Part shown: positions 43,248-52,116 of the stretch, piece after piece | Layout: every line of letters begins with the position of its first letter | How positions within the stretch are numbered: the first letter of the stretch is position 1 | Assembly (NCBI GenBank): GCA_002742845.1 | Contig: DLUH01000001.1 | Span: forward strand, 375,291-439,290 | Length of the DNA: 64,000 nucleotides | Source of the DNA: Sulfurovum sp. UBA12169 | GTDB lineage: Bacteria > Campylobacterota > Campylobacteria > Campylobacterales > Sulfurovaceae | Direction: 5' to 3' | Notes under the pieces: generated by a model | What the model was told of the DNA's origin: nothing | What the model saw: the letters and a program-made list of their open reading frames with translations, nothing else | Databases searched by the model: none | Translations under genes and position numbers: made by a program

Positions 43248-44800
43248 TGTTGATTCTCCACTGTAATGTCTGTAACAATTGACGGATCTTTGACTGCCAT
43301 GATTCCTGTATCTTTGTAGATATTCGTCTCCTGCTTGGCCGTTTTTGCGTTGGCATTAAAATCTGTGCCATTCATCTCGGCAGCCTCTTTCGTGCGCGTG
43401 CTGAAGAGTTCTTCCACTTTCATCTTTGCCGCCCTTGTTTCCTGGTACGGGTTAAGCTGTGCCTGCCCTGGGCCGTTCCACGCGGCTCCGCAGTATGCTT
43501 TCATTATCATTGGGTTGTCAATGAACCCAGGAGCGGGGAGATACCCAAGCAGAACTGCCTCCTTGATCACTTCTTCATAGATAGGCTGGCAGAACTTTGC
43601 GGCGAACCACACCCTTCTTGCCCTGAACATCTTCCACGCTTCAAGCAGTGCTCCTCTTGATGCTGAGTATGAAGAGCTGAAATGCTTGACAAGCACCTCA
43701 TAGGGGATGTGCAGCGCGGCTCCTACGTAGCGAAGCACTGCAGAAACAAACGGGTCAAATGAGGTATTTGGCCTGTTAGGGTTTGCAGTTTCTATACTCT
43801 CCCCATGCGCAAGCCCTATAACAGAACCAGCCTCAAGGTTTATCTCAGAGGTATCGTCTGCATCAGTTGTATCTCCGTCATACCCATTCGGAAGTTCGCC
43901 GGACTCTGTTTTGATAAAAACAGTAAACAGCCCGCTCACCACGGCCGCTGTGAGTTCGGCCTGCGTATAGTCTCCTAGCTGCTTGAGCGGTTCTATGACC
44001 GGAGCCAGCATGGTGATGCCGCGTCTTTGGTACGGCCGTACCTTTTCAAATACATGGAGGATATTCCGTCTGCCGTTTTCTGCGAAGACATCCACGCCTA
44101 CCCACTTCACGCCTGCGCGCATGGACGGGTGGCTGGAGGAAAAGTGATAGCGAAGCGGCGCGCCGTTGTCGTCATTCTCAACTCCTCCTGCGATCTTCTT
44201 GCTGTCTTTATCCCCGTTGGGGTTGGAGCACATATCCGCTTCTATGAGGCGCACCGCTAAAGAGAAAGGAGAGTCTTTGCGCGCGATATACGGAAGCGCG
44301 GCGAATACGTCTCCTGAAATAAATGTGCCGGTAAGCGCGATAGCCTGAAGCTCATAGAAGTCGGATGTGTGTTCTGCATCGGCATTCTGGCTTTGCGCCC
44401 AGAAGTTGAAGTAGCGCTCAGCCTTTACTTCCCATGCGCGGGCTTCTTCTTCGCTAAGGCCCAAAAAGTCGTTATCCAACTGCGCCTGAACTGTAAGCCC
44501 TGCTCCGATGATGTTATATTTCATCGTACCCATGGCGCCATGTACGATCGGATGGTTTCTAAAAAGGTCTCTTGACACTCCGTGCATCTTCGTAAGGTCT
44601 TTTAAGTCGTCCGCATCAGAGTCCTGAGCCTTGAAGTTTGCTGAGCGCATTGAACGCTTTCCGGACTTTGTGGCAATGTACCCGCTGTCTGCCAATACCT
44701 GCATATGCATACGTGACCGTACGCGGTCAAGAGCCGCTGCCGGGTTGAACACGTTTACAGCACGGTCTATGAGATTCATGTGCACGAATGGTTTTTTCAT
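43244..44800 (-). CDS. Phage portal protein (lambda gpB type)
   Basis: A 518-residue portal protein, the twelve-subunit ring through which DNA is packaged. The central region (AMGTMKYNIIGAGLTVQAQL near residue 90 and YVGAALHIPYEVLVKHFSSSYSASRGALLEAWK near residue 345) matches the lambda-family portal. It follows gpW and precedes the S49 protease, the usual lambda gene order. Confidence 0.92.
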   Translation of the reverse strand: MKKPFVHMNLIDRAVNVFNPAAALDRVRSRMHMQVLADSGYIATKSGKRSMRSANFKAQDSDADDLKDLTKMHGVSRDLFRNHPIVHGAMGTMKYNIIGAGLTVQAQLDNDFLGLSEEEARAWEVKAERYFNFWAQSQNADAEHTSDFYELQAIALTGTFISGDVFAALPYIARKDSPFSLAVRLIEADMCSNPNGDKDSKKIAGGVENDDNGAPLRYHFSSSHPSMRAGVKWVGVDVFAENGRRNILHVFEKVRPYQRRGITMLAPVIEPLKQLGDYTQAELTAAVVSGLFTVFIKTESGELPNGYDGDTTDADDTSEINLEAGSVIGLAHGESIETANPNRPNTSFDPFVSAVLRYVGAALHIPYEVLVKHFSSSYSASRGALLEAWKMFRARRVWFAAKFCQPIYEEVIKEAVLLGYLPAPGFIDNPMIMKAYCGAAWNGPGQAQLNPYQETRAAKMKVEELFSTRTKEAAEMNGTDFNANAKTAKQETNIYKDTGIMAVKDPSIVTDITVENQQ

Positions 44801-45030
44801 CCTCTAAATACTGCCTTTCTCATGCGCACACTTTTTCGGCCGCCCTCAGTAGTTGGAGTTAAAGACATAACTTGTCTATTCCAGTAGTCTCGTCCATCGC
44901 GAATTTCTTTAATATTTGCTTTGTTGAATGTTTTATCACCAATGGTATACGACTGGTTTTTTAGAACGGTCTTTTCGGCTTCAATATATAGATTTAACAT
45001 GGTTTCTGCTGTGTCAAGATCGATAGCCAT
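44797..45030 (-). CDS. gpW-like head-tail joining protein
   Basis: A 77-residue basic protein with two helices and a conserved start IDLDTAETMLNLY, matching gpW. gpW plugs the portal before tail attachment. It overlaps the portal gene by four bases. Upstream (45031-45167) lies an AT-rich stretch with a CATAATG/CATTATG inverted repeat and promoter-like TATACT. Confidence 0.85.
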   Translation of the reverse strand: MAIDLDTAETMLNLYIEAEKTVLKNQSYTIGDKTFNKANIKEIRDGRDYWNRQVMSLTPTTEGGRKSVRMRKAVFRG

Positions 45031-45167
45031 TTTCGCTCCATAATGTTTATTTTAAAGCATTATGTCGGTTTTGATTTTTTTAAAACAGACATGTTTTTCT
45101 GTCTTGCGAAAAAGTTAAGTTTTATGATATACTAAAGGTTTTTGTAAAAAACTTTACTTCGGTAAAC

Positions 45168-45383
45168 CTATAGACCATCTGCAAAGTCTCTATATACAAG
45201 TGCAAGCTCCTCTTTTGCATCCTCTATGATGCCAGGTTCATCAAACGTCATATTTACCGCATCGCTTATCGAAACATCGTGCTTTTGTGCAATATGTTCA
45301 AGAAGAAGAATGTATCGGTTCTTCAATGTAAGCTGTTTTCTAAACTTTGTCCTAATATTCCAAAAATTCATTCTTCCGCACAT
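45168..45383 (-). CDS. Hypothetical protein between terminase and gpW
   Basis: A 71-residue protein with a basic helical start and an acidic end (DEPGIIEDAKEELALVYRDF). AGGAG precedes the ATG at 45383, and it lies five bases after the terminase stop. No family is recognised. Confidence 0.5.
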   Translation of the reverse strand: MCGRMNFWNIRTKFRKQLTLKNRYILLLEHIAQKHDVSISDAVNMTFDEPGIIEDAKEELALVYRDFADGL

Positions 45384-45387
45384 GTAT

Positions 45388-47238
45388 TTATCTCCTGCTT
45401 AAAATTCTTCTTCGTTTTTTTGGTGACGCATTTTCTATATGGAACATAGGCTTTGGCATCTTCTCAACATCGATGCCTGAAAGCTCTTTTGCGCAGTCTG
45501 CATAGATGCGGCAGTCTGTAGACTCGTTTCGTTTGCCTGGCGGGTTTATCCATCTGCCTGCATCGTCCTGCTTTTCCACAACGATCTGGTCAAAGTATGT
45601 TTTATCATAGGTCACTGGGAAGTGGCAGTAGTTGTCACCCCCGTCTGCCAATATTAAACGGGAAAAGAAGTCGTCTTTTGCTGCATTGACTCCGACCATA
45701 AATAGTTTTGTCTTATATTTTGTCTTGGTCGGTACCTTGTTTACGACAGGAGCGTCTACCTGTTTTGCCCCTTTTATGGCAAATACGCGTCTGTGGTATC
45801 TTTTGGATGTGTAATCGCTGACTGCCTTGCCCCTGTGTCCTCCGTAGTCCACAGTTTTAGTGTGTATCTTCATGATCGATCCGGACTCGTGTTTGTATGT
45901 TTTTTCAAGCAGCACCGCATCAAGGGCGATTTTTGTGTCAGGCAGCGACGGATCGCCTACGATAACACCGCGTTCTATTCCCCACGTTTTTCCGTTTTTT
46001 CCGTATCCTACCACCTCATACTCAAAACGGTCATCCTGCGTATCGACACCTGCATGCAAAATATACACATCCGCAGGCACTTCTGCCTTATACGTCTCTC
46101 TTCTTGCATACAGCGCATCTTCTGTCATCTGTATATCTTTAAGCTCATCTTCCTGCCATGGCCGAGCATCACGGGTATTTACCCATGTTTTCATCTTTCT
46201 TGTATCGCCTCGTTTCATTGCTTTTTTTGCAGTCAATTTCTCTTGAAATATCTCGTTCCAGCCCAAAAACCCTATAGGTGAGTAGTATGATGGTATTCTA
46301 AGGCCTTTATGGGGGTGGCCTGCATTATCCGCGATAGTTCTGGCCCCGTTTCTTTGGTCCATCATCCATGTTTTATGCTTCTCTTCTATTAGTGTTCCGC
46401 AATGGTAGCAGCAGAACTTCACATCGGAAGTGAGTGTGTATTTATATTTATCGTATTCAAAACGGAAGTGTTCATCTTCAAACACTACCATGTTATCTTT
46501 ATTTTGTTTTTCATGGTCTTTTGGCGTGCAATGTGGACATGGCATGTAGTATCGGCGCTGGTCTGAGTCTTCATATTCTATCTCGATGTTTGACCTCCCT
46601 TTTACGGTCGGTGTAGAATTGATATACACTTTCTTGAGCGATCCGAAAGCGTCTGCCCTTTTTTTGCCTAGATCAAGCGGATCACCTTCTCCTTCCACGT
46701 CAAGAGGGAACCCATCCACGTCATCTAGTATTACGATACGCGAAGAATCTGACCTAAAACTGATCGCCGACCCGGCCCACCCTATGTTGAGAGAGCCTCC
46801 GGGATATATCTTCTCGAAAGTGCCTCCGATGTCGTCCTTGGTTTTCCCGCCTGTTATTTTTTTGGCGATGTGCGGCATCACACGAAGCGATGGTGTCAGT
46901 TTTTTGTTTGAGTGTTTTTTTGCCAGTGTTTCTGAGGGAAGTATCATCGTTTGAGGAGCAGGCACGATATCCATGTAGTACAGCGACACGTTATTGCCTA
47001 CCTCTGTAGCACCGATCTGTGTCCCCTTGATGATCTTTACCTGCTGGGTGCTGTCCTGTGGGCTTAGCCACTGCATCACTTCTTTAAGATATGGCATCCT
47101 GTCGCTTCTATATTTGCCAGGCTCTGCACTTGACTCCTTTGGAAGCATGCGGTATTCGTCAGCGTATTTGTCTATTGTGATGTACGGATCAGGAAGAAGC
47201 GCTTCGTAGATGCCGATGAAAACAGGGTTAGAGCTCAC
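45388..47238 (-). CDS. Terminase large subunit (GpA type)
   Basis: About 616 residues with the GpA terminase layout: an N-terminal ATPase with KGTQIGATE (Walker A-like, near residue 80) and the Walker B IVILDDVDG, then a C-terminal nuclease domain with HAGVDTQDDRFEYEV near residue 410. It packages DNA and cuts at cos-type ends. I choose GTG at 47238, with GGAGG six bases upstream; the frame extends to ATG 47259 inside the small-subunit gene. The family is clear; cos sites were not identified. Confidence 0.88.
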   Translation of the reverse strand: MSSNPVFIGIYEALLPDPYITIDKYADEYRMLPKESSAEPGKYRSDRMPYLKEVMQWLSPQDSTQQVKIIKGTQIGATEVGNNVSLYYMDIVPAPQTMILPSETLAKKHSNKKLTPSLRVMPHIAKKITGGKTKDDIGGTFEKIYPGGSLNIGWAGSAISFRSDSSRIVILDDVDGFPLDVEGEGDPLDLGKKRADAFGSLKKVYINSTPTVKGRSNIEIEYEDSDQRRYYMPCPHCTPKDHEKQNKDNMVVFEDEHFRFEYDKYKYTLTSDVKFCCYHCGTLIEEKHKTWMMDQRNGARTIADNAGHPHKGLRIPSYYSPIGFLGWNEIFQEKLTAKKAMKRGDTRKMKTWVNTRDARPWQEDELKDIQMTEDALYARRETYKAEVPADVYILHAGVDTQDDRFEYEVVGYGKNGKTWGIERGVIVGDPSLPDTKIALDAVLLEKTYKHESGSIMKIHTKTVDYGGHRGKAVSDYTSKRYHRRVFAIKGAKQVDAPVVNKVPTKTKYKTKLFMVGVNAAKDDFFSRLILADGGDNYCHFPVTYDKTYFDQIVVEKQDDAGRWINPPGKRNESTDCRIYADCAKELSGIDVEKMPKPMFHIENASPKKRRRILSRR

Positions 47239-47911
47239 GCACGGCCTCCGCAGATTCATTGAGCGCCATAGTGATCTCTTCGTTTAGAAGGTTTCTAAAG
47301 TCATGTTCAGGCAAAGAACCGTAGTAAGGCATCACACGGTTTGTGATGACCATTATCCTGTCCCGCACCACCCTAAAAGCTCTGAAGTGGCTTTGGTACA
47401 CCTTGTCTTTTAGTATGCTATTTGACTCTTTCTCATCTGCCGTGGCGCGCTTGATGCGAAGGTCTTGCCTCATGATGGCCATGTTTAAATCTTTGATGGT
47501 CATGTCTTCGGTCTTCTTTTTTTCATCCCCAGTAAGCTCGTCGATATCTAACAAACCGGCTATCTCTTCCTGCTCTTTGTTCTTATCAAATATCTCCTTC
47601 AGCCTCTTTCGCTCAGCCTCTTCCTGCTCCGGTGTCAGTGGAGGAGCAGACTCTATCATATCGATCAGTCCGTTGTCAGGCTTTCTTTTTAGCGTATTTG
47701 CTTCACGCTGTGCTTCACGCCGCGGATCTATATTGTCAAGGACGGCCTGCTTCACCTCTTCATACTTGAAAAACTTCTTCGGACTGCCTGGCTTATGGTG
47801 TATTGTGAAAATTCCTGCTTTTACTCTCTGTGAGAAATATCCTTCAGACCAATCCACGATACCGTCATCATTCAAACACTTTAGGCACTGTGACGCAGTC
47901 ATAAGTTCCAT
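47228..47911 (-). CDS. Terminase small subunit-like DNA-binding protein (Nu1 type)
   Basis: A 227-residue protein with an N-terminal winged-helix-like segment (TASQCLKCLNDDGIVDWSEGYFSQRVKAG), a charged coiled centre and a helical C-terminal region that would bind the large subunit. Position directly upstream of GpA and overlap by 11 bases with the preferred GpA start support the role. Nu1 homology is by architecture; sequence similarity is not obvious. Confidence 0.65.
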   Translation of the reverse strand: MELMTASQCLKCLNDDGIVDWSEGYFSQRVKAGIFTIHHKPGSPKKFFKYEEVKQAVLDNIDPRREAQREANTLKRKPDNGLIDMIESAPPLTPEQEEAERKRLKEIFDKNKEQEEIAGLLDIDELTGDEKKKTEDMTIKDLNMAIMRQDLRIKRATADEKESNSILKDKVYQSHFRAFRVVRDRIMVITNRVMPYYGSLPEHDFRNLLNEEITMALNESAEAVREL

Positions 47912-48041
47912 TATTACACAACCTTTACTAAAGTTTTATCACTCATAAAAGTTAAGCAAGTTAATTTTCCCAAAACCACGCGATTCTCGGGGTTCACACT
48001 ACCCGTGTGCGTTCTGTCTTGCCGAAAGAACCTATTTATTT

Positions 48042-48788
48042 TCATTTGATCCATCCTTTCAACGTATTGCTATTGAATACTTTTTCGATTGCTTCGCTAA
48101 GATGTATATTTTTTCTTCTGTCGTGTACCTTTTGAGCAGTATCCTCGAAACTTGTAAGGATTTTTTTATAGTTCGGTGTTTTTGATATCCGTAGCATACA
48201 TACCGGGTAATTGCTGTCTGACATCCTTGCATATATCCCTGGATGGAGATGTGATTTTTTATACGAAGGTATAACAAAATACCTCTCTCCTTTTTTACTC
48301 ATATTCCTGAACTTTGACTTCTTTGTCTCGTTTGCTGAGTACCCTGACTTATATACTAATTTGAGTTGAGATATCATCTTTACATATGTTAATGGCTTGA
48401 TCGTCACGCCTGGGGGAGGTGTAAGTATCTCGTTGCGGCTCATGTATCCAAAGTATATCATCGACTTTTCAAGTCCTTTCCTTTCGCGATCTCCGCCGAA
48501 GTAGTGAGGCAAAAGAACTTTGTGGTGCCAAGACCACTCATCTACGAATATCTTTGCATACGGCTTTGATTTTGATGCTTTGTTGATGCGAACAGATGAT
48601 ATGAGTGGCCTTTTCTTTATGTTCAGCTTTGCAGCGATCTCTTTGTCTATCGATTCCTTTGCATCAAACGCAAGATTATTGAGAGACAGTACCGAGACAT
48701 AAGGGATATCTCTATCTCTTATCTTGCCGAGCTCTACAGCTGCTTCGGTTATACTTTTAAAGTCTCCTCCGACACGTATATCTATCAC
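48042..48788 (-). CDS. Minor tail protein Z-like (GPZ) protein
   Basis: A 248-residue basic protein, with ITEAAVELGKIRDRDIPYVSV followed by LNNLAFDAKESID near the start, resembling prophage tail protein Z/gpZ-type proteins in the family pattern. In lambda, Z sits among tail genes; here it lies between the replication block and the terminase, so the call is moderate. It overlaps the preceding gene by four bases. Confidence 0.5.
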   Translation of the reverse strand: MIDIRVGGDFKSITEAAVELGKIRDRDIPYVSVLSLNNLAFDAKESIDKEIAAKLNIKKRPLISSVRINKASKSKPYAKIFVDEWSWHHKVLLPHYFGGDRERKGLEKSMIYFGYMSRNEILTPPPGVTIKPLTYVKMISQLKLVYKSGYSANETKKSKFRNMSKKGERYFVIPSYKKSHLHPGIYARMSDSNYPVCMLRISKTPNYKKILTSFEDTAQKVHDRRKNIHLSEAIEKVFNSNTLKGWIK

Positions 48789-49573
48789 GCAACTTCTCCT
48801 ATCTCAAACGTCAATTCACCCAATGACATCTTCTCGGCAAGACGTTTGACTGTGAGCTCATACTCTACACCGTCAGAGGACCTAAACACTTCACGATCAT
48901 CGTCAAAATTACCGGAAATCCATGATCCATTCACAAGAACACGGATATGTGTGCTGATATATTTTAAGTACTCCTGATTTGTAAGAAAGTTTTTTAAGTT
49001 GTATTTGAAATTGTTTGATCGATCATGCGTATAAAGATAAATAGCTCTGATCATTTCTTTATCAGGTACTTGCATATGATTTATGTATTCTTTTAATGCT
49101 TCATCTTTTTTACCTGTAGATACTCCATTCATCTTGTAGATAAAGAAAATGTTTTCAAATCTAACGCGCGTATTATTATTATCTATATTAAATTCTTCGT
49201 TCGGCTGCTGTCGTTCGTTTCGTTCGGTGCTATCCTCATAAACCCTTGTATTAGGGTGTTTGCTGTCGTTCGTTCCGTTCGGTTGTGAACGTTCGTTCCG
49301 TTCGGTTGAATTTTTGGCATAACTATAGTGAGCGTTGTTCCTGAGTGTCCTTCCGTCGTCAAAAAGATCACACTCATGCTTAAATTCACGTATCCAATCC
49401 CATGCAGTGCTTTTGCTCACACTCCATGCGGAAGCATAGAAACCTACGGAGTGGTGATCTCCCATTTCCATATCGTGCCAGTACGACATAAACGCCATAG
49501 CACGCTTCCTTTTCCCGTCCCTAATAAGCTCGTTAACATAGTCTATAGGGTATATCCTGTAATTAAGTCTCAT
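48785..49573 (-). CDS. Replication initiator-like protein (lambda O-like) with repeats inside
   Basis: A 262-residue protein. The N-terminal segment (residues 1-75: VSKSTAWDWIREFKHEC) is a winged-helix-like DNA-binding domain. The middle (about residues 90-125) has the near-repeat TERNERSQPN / TERNERQQPN, encoded by the iteron repeats, and the C-terminal half is helical and probably binds the helicase. It precedes the DnaB gene, as in lambda O/P pairs. The iterons lie inside its own gene, as in lambda. Function is inferred from this layout. Confidence 0.6.
   Translation of the reverse strand: MRLNYRIYPIDYVNELIRDGKRKRAMAFMSYWHDMEMGDHHSVGFYASAWSVSKSTAWDWIREFKHECDLFDDGRTLRNNAHYSYAKNSTERNERSQPNGTNDSKHPNTRVYEDSTERNERQQPNEEFNIDNNNTRVRFENIFFIYKMNGVSTGKKDEALKEYINHMQVPDKEMIRAIYLYTHDRSNNFKYNLKNFLTNQEYLKYISTHIRVLVNGSWISGNFDDDREVFRSSDGVEYELTVKRLAEKMSLGELTFEIGEVA
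49142..49306. other. Candidate phage replication origin: iterons plus AT-rich stretch
   Basis: Three direct copies of the 17-mer CGTTCGTTCCGTTCGGT (49212-49228 with one mismatch, 49267-49283, 49290-49306), plus a partial copy TTCGTTCGG at 49196-49204, lie within the replication-initiator-like gene. An AT-rich stretch at 49142-49194 lies beside them. The arrangement (iterons inside the initiator gene, next to AT-rich DNA) matches the lambda ori. The role is inferred. Confidence 0.6.
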
Positions 49574-49582
49574 GTTTTACCT

Positions 49583-50944
49583 TTAGATTATCGGCATCGA
49601 ATAGTTATTTGTTCTCATCCCAACGTGCCCCGTGCTGTCGTATGTATACTCAATGCCTCCATAGTTCTCAAAAGAGGCAGTGGACCCCTTAAAGTAGCAC
49701 TTGCATATCCCGGCCTCTCCGTCCCTGTTCTTGCCTACAATCAATTCAGCTTCTGCGACCGCCGGCTCTCTATCATTTACGTTTCTTTGGTAGTAGCTCT
49801 CACGATGCGGGAATATGATGACATCCGCATCCTCTTCTATGGCACCTGATTCTCTAAGATCAGACAGTAGGGGACGCTTGTTTGTACGCTGCTCATTTGC
49901 CCTGTTAAGCTGAGAAAGAAGAACGACGACCAAACCATACTGCTTTGCTGTCCTTTTAAGCTCTTTAGTGATCTCGTTTATTTCATTTGGTATATTGACT
50001 CCTGGCTTTTTGATGTAGCGAATATGGTCTATGAACCAGTATTTCACCTCAGGGTGTTTTCTAAAATGCTGCGCGGCTTTGGCTTTGATCTCGGCTATGC
50101 TAAGGTAGCTTTCGTCAACGATGTGCAGCAGGTTGGTTTTTGTGTAGAATTTCACCGCGCTCTCAAACCGGTCTTTTTCTGTTACGTGCCCTCTTTTGAT
50201 ATCGGACAAAGATATGCCTGATCTGGTTGCAACAAGTCTTGCCATGATCTTTTTACCGCTCATCTCAAGCGAATTCATATAGACACCGTGGCCTTTGCCA
50301 AGCGCGTAGTCCGTTATGGTTGTCATCAGTGAAGTTTTTCCCATCGACGGACGTGCGGCTATGACCACCAGGTCACCCGGCTGGAATGCGCCTACCTTTG
50401 CATCCAGTGAATTGATACCTGTCTTGTAGCCTATGATGTCGCCTGCCTCTGCCGCTGCATTCATATCCGAACGCATTTCTTCTATGAAGTCAGCAGAAGT
50501 TTTAACCGAATGCTTTGATCCTATGTCCATGATCTTGTCGATGCTCTTATCGATCCCGCTTGCTACATCAACGCTGCTTTTATCATCAGACTCTATCATC
50601 TTTTTTATCGAAAGCCCAAGGTTCACAAACCCTCTTTTTCTCGCCATTTCTGCTATCATGTCGATGTACGGATCAAGCACAGATATAGGGTTGGCAGACA
50701 GTATGTCAAGCATTGCCGCTTCATCCCACTCTTTTCTTTTGATCATCTTAGACTTTACAAACTCTTCATCTATAGGCCTCTCTTCGCGTAAAAGCTCAAG
50801 CATGGCAGAAAAAAGGTTTCGGTGAAAGGGAATGTAGAAAGCCTCCGCTCCTATACGCGCAGATACGTCATCAAGTACGAAAGGTTCGAAAAACACAGAA
50901 GACAAGAGCGCTCTCTCCATGTCAATGTTGTAAAGTGTTTCCAT
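49583..50944 (-). CDS. Replicative DNA helicase (DnaB family)
   Basis: A 453-residue DnaB-like helicase. The N-terminal domain (residues 1-145) is followed by the RecA-like domain with Walker A ARPSMGKTS (about residues 197-205), GVYMNSLEMSGKKI, and later a C-terminal motif RESGAIEEDADVIIF. It loads on the phage origin and drives fork movement. The ATG at 50944 overlaps the start of the HTH gene upstream (ATGA). It probably works with the initiator encoded downstream. Confidence 0.92.
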   Translation of the reverse strand: METLYNIDMERALLSSVFFEPFVLDDVSARIGAEAFYIPFHRNLFSAMLELLREERPIDEEFVKSKMIKRKEWDEAAMLDILSANPISVLDPYIDMIAEMARKRGFVNLGLSIKKMIESDDKSSVDVASGIDKSIDKIMDIGSKHSVKTSADFIEEMRSDMNAAAEAGDIIGYKTGINSLDAKVGAFQPGDLVVIAARPSMGKTSLMTTITDYALGKGHGVYMNSLEMSGKKIMARLVATRSGISLSDIKRGHVTEKDRFESAVKFYTKTNLLHIVDESYLSIAEIKAKAAQHFRKHPEVKYWFIDHIRYIKKPGVNIPNEINEITKELKRTAKQYGLVVVLLSQLNRANEQRTNKRPLLSDLRESGAIEEDADVIIFPHRESYYQRNVNDREPAVAEAELIVGKNRDGEAGICKCYFKGSTASFENYGGIEYTYDSTGHVGMRTNNYSMPII

Positions 50945-51204
50945 TATGCTTCCTCTATCGGTGAGAGACTGTACTCTTCCCACTTTACCTTTTTGTTTTC
51001 TTTTTTGTGCACGGTGCGCTGAAATATTTCTACTCCATACTTGTGCCGAAGTTCGCTTATGCGGTTTGGGAGACGTAGTATGCCGAACTCATGAATCGCT
51101 TCCAGGCTTGTAAGCCGGTTTCCTTTTTTCAGATGTTCGTATACTGTCCTTCCCTGCGATCCCATCGGAGGGAGTTCTCTCTTTGCTCTTTCCATCTCAT
51201 TCAC
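50944..51204 (-). CDS. Winged helix-turn-helix protein (HTH_39-like)
   Basis: An 86-residue basic protein with the HTH_39-type pattern SQGRTVYEHLKKGNRLTSLE followed by AIHEFGILRLPNRISEL. Such small HTH proteins are common in prophage replication modules. It overlaps both neighbours. Role: probably DNA binding near the origin or regulatory; not known. Confidence 0.65.
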   Translation of the reverse strand: MNEMERAKRELPPMGSQGRTVYEHLKKGNRLTSLEAIHEFGILRLPNRISELRHKYGVEIFQRTVHKKENKKVKWEEYSLSPIEEA

Positions 51205-51697
51205 TCCTTAGCGTTTTGAGTCTTGCTTTTGCCAGCATGGCCGTTTCATCGTGCTTTCTTGCCGCCTCTTCGCTCTCTTTGATGATCGCTCTCAGTTCTG
51301 CTTCGTCAAGTGTTTTATCTCTTAGCGCAAACTTTCCTGTTTTAAATGCATCGTCACTCTCTATGAGTGCATTGTCAAGTGCGATATGGATATTGATGTC
51401 TTCTATAGATACAGCAGGTACATCGATCATCTCAGGCTTTAGCCCCCACTGCTTCATGTACGCAGTAAAAAACACCATGCGTGCATCCATGTCCATCTCT
51501 TCGATGAGCGCTTCTTTTCGTTCGTCATTTAGTGTTTTATCGTCAGAGTGAGGATTGAGTGCAGCAGATAGCTGCCTTGATGCATTGTCGCCTTTATACC
51601 CCAAAACATCGGCAAAATACCCTCTGTTCAGGTTATGGCGGTTGTTGTAGTCGTCCACGGCTTTGGTCATGGCCGTGTAGAAAGATTTAGATTTCAT
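51197..51697 (-). CDS. Phage regulatory-like helical protein, first gene of the leftward operon
   Basis: A 166-residue helical protein (MKSKSFYTAMTKAVDDYNNRHN start; MDMDARMVFFTAYMKQWG centre). Size, helical content and position as first gene of the replication operon recall CII-like regulators, but no clear motif is visible. GGAGG, five bases before the ATG at 51697, is the SD, and a large hairpin leader lies just upstream. Confidence 0.5.
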   Translation of the reverse strand: MKSKSFYTAMTKAVDDYNNRHNLNRGYFADVLGYKGDNASRQLSAALNPHSDDKTLNDERKEALIEEMDMDARMVFFTAYMKQWGLKPEMIDVPAVSIEDINIHIALDNALIESDDAFKTGKFALRDKTLDEAELRAIIKESEEAARKHDETAMLAKARLKTLRSE

Positions 51698-51698
51698 G

Positions 51699-51786
51699 TG
51701 ATCCTCCCTTCGCGTCCGCTTTGGAAGGAGGTGTACGGTAAAGGAGGATCAAGTCCAAAACCCGTACACCGCCTACCAAAGCGGAC
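51699..51786 (-). promoter_or_regulatory. Leader hairpin with anti-Shine-Dalgarno loop (possible pseudoknot)
   Basis: Two 25-base arms (51714-51738 and 51762-51786) are imperfectly complementary (22 of 25 pairs). In the leftward RNA the loop holds TGATCCTCC (51751-51743), which is complementary to the SD region GGAGGATCA (51707-51699) of the gene starting at 51697. Pairing would form an H-type pseudoknot hiding the ribosome binding site. No regulator is known. Confidence 0.55.
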
Positions 51787-51797
51787 TTAAAGATAAA

Positions 51798-51826
51798 CAT
51801 AAGTATCGTATGGTACGATGCTTATG
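51798..51826. promoter_or_regulatory. 29-bp palindrome between divergent transcription units
   Basis: Arms CATAAGTATCGTA and TACGATGCTTATG (12 of 13 matched) flank TGG. The half-site TATGGTACGATGCTTA also appears at 52161-52176. It is probably an operator for a phage repressor between the leftward operon and the rightward gene at 51913. Confidence 0.5.
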
Positions 51827-51912
51827 CACAGCGTGCGAAAAAGTGCCTTGATCTGTCGTCAAACTTTCTCAAGGCGCCCACTCTAAGAATCCCCCGAAAG
51901 GAACTCTATAAA

Positions 51913-52116
51913 ATGAGTAAAGAGATAACCCATCCAAAGATATTCAATATCAGTGGCATGTTCTTCAAAGTCGTTTCTTATACAAACCTGTCAGATGACC
52001 AGGCTGCGAATGTTGCCATGATGTTCTACAAAAGCCATAAGTTCACCGCAAAAGACAAAAATAAGACTTTTACCATCAAGACATCTTTTGATAAAGGTTC
52101 ATCAAGGTATCTATAA
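51913..52116 (+). CDS. Small hypothetical protein
   Basis: A 67-residue basic protein (MSKEITHPKIFNISGMFFKV start) with AAGGAAC about 10 bases upstream. It reads against the leftward operon and overlaps the end of the converging 51-residue gene by 41 bases. No family is recognised. Confidence 0.5.
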   Translation: MSKEITHPKIFNISGMFFKVVSYTNLSDDQAANVAMMFYKSHKFTAKDKNKTFTIKTSFDKGSSRYL

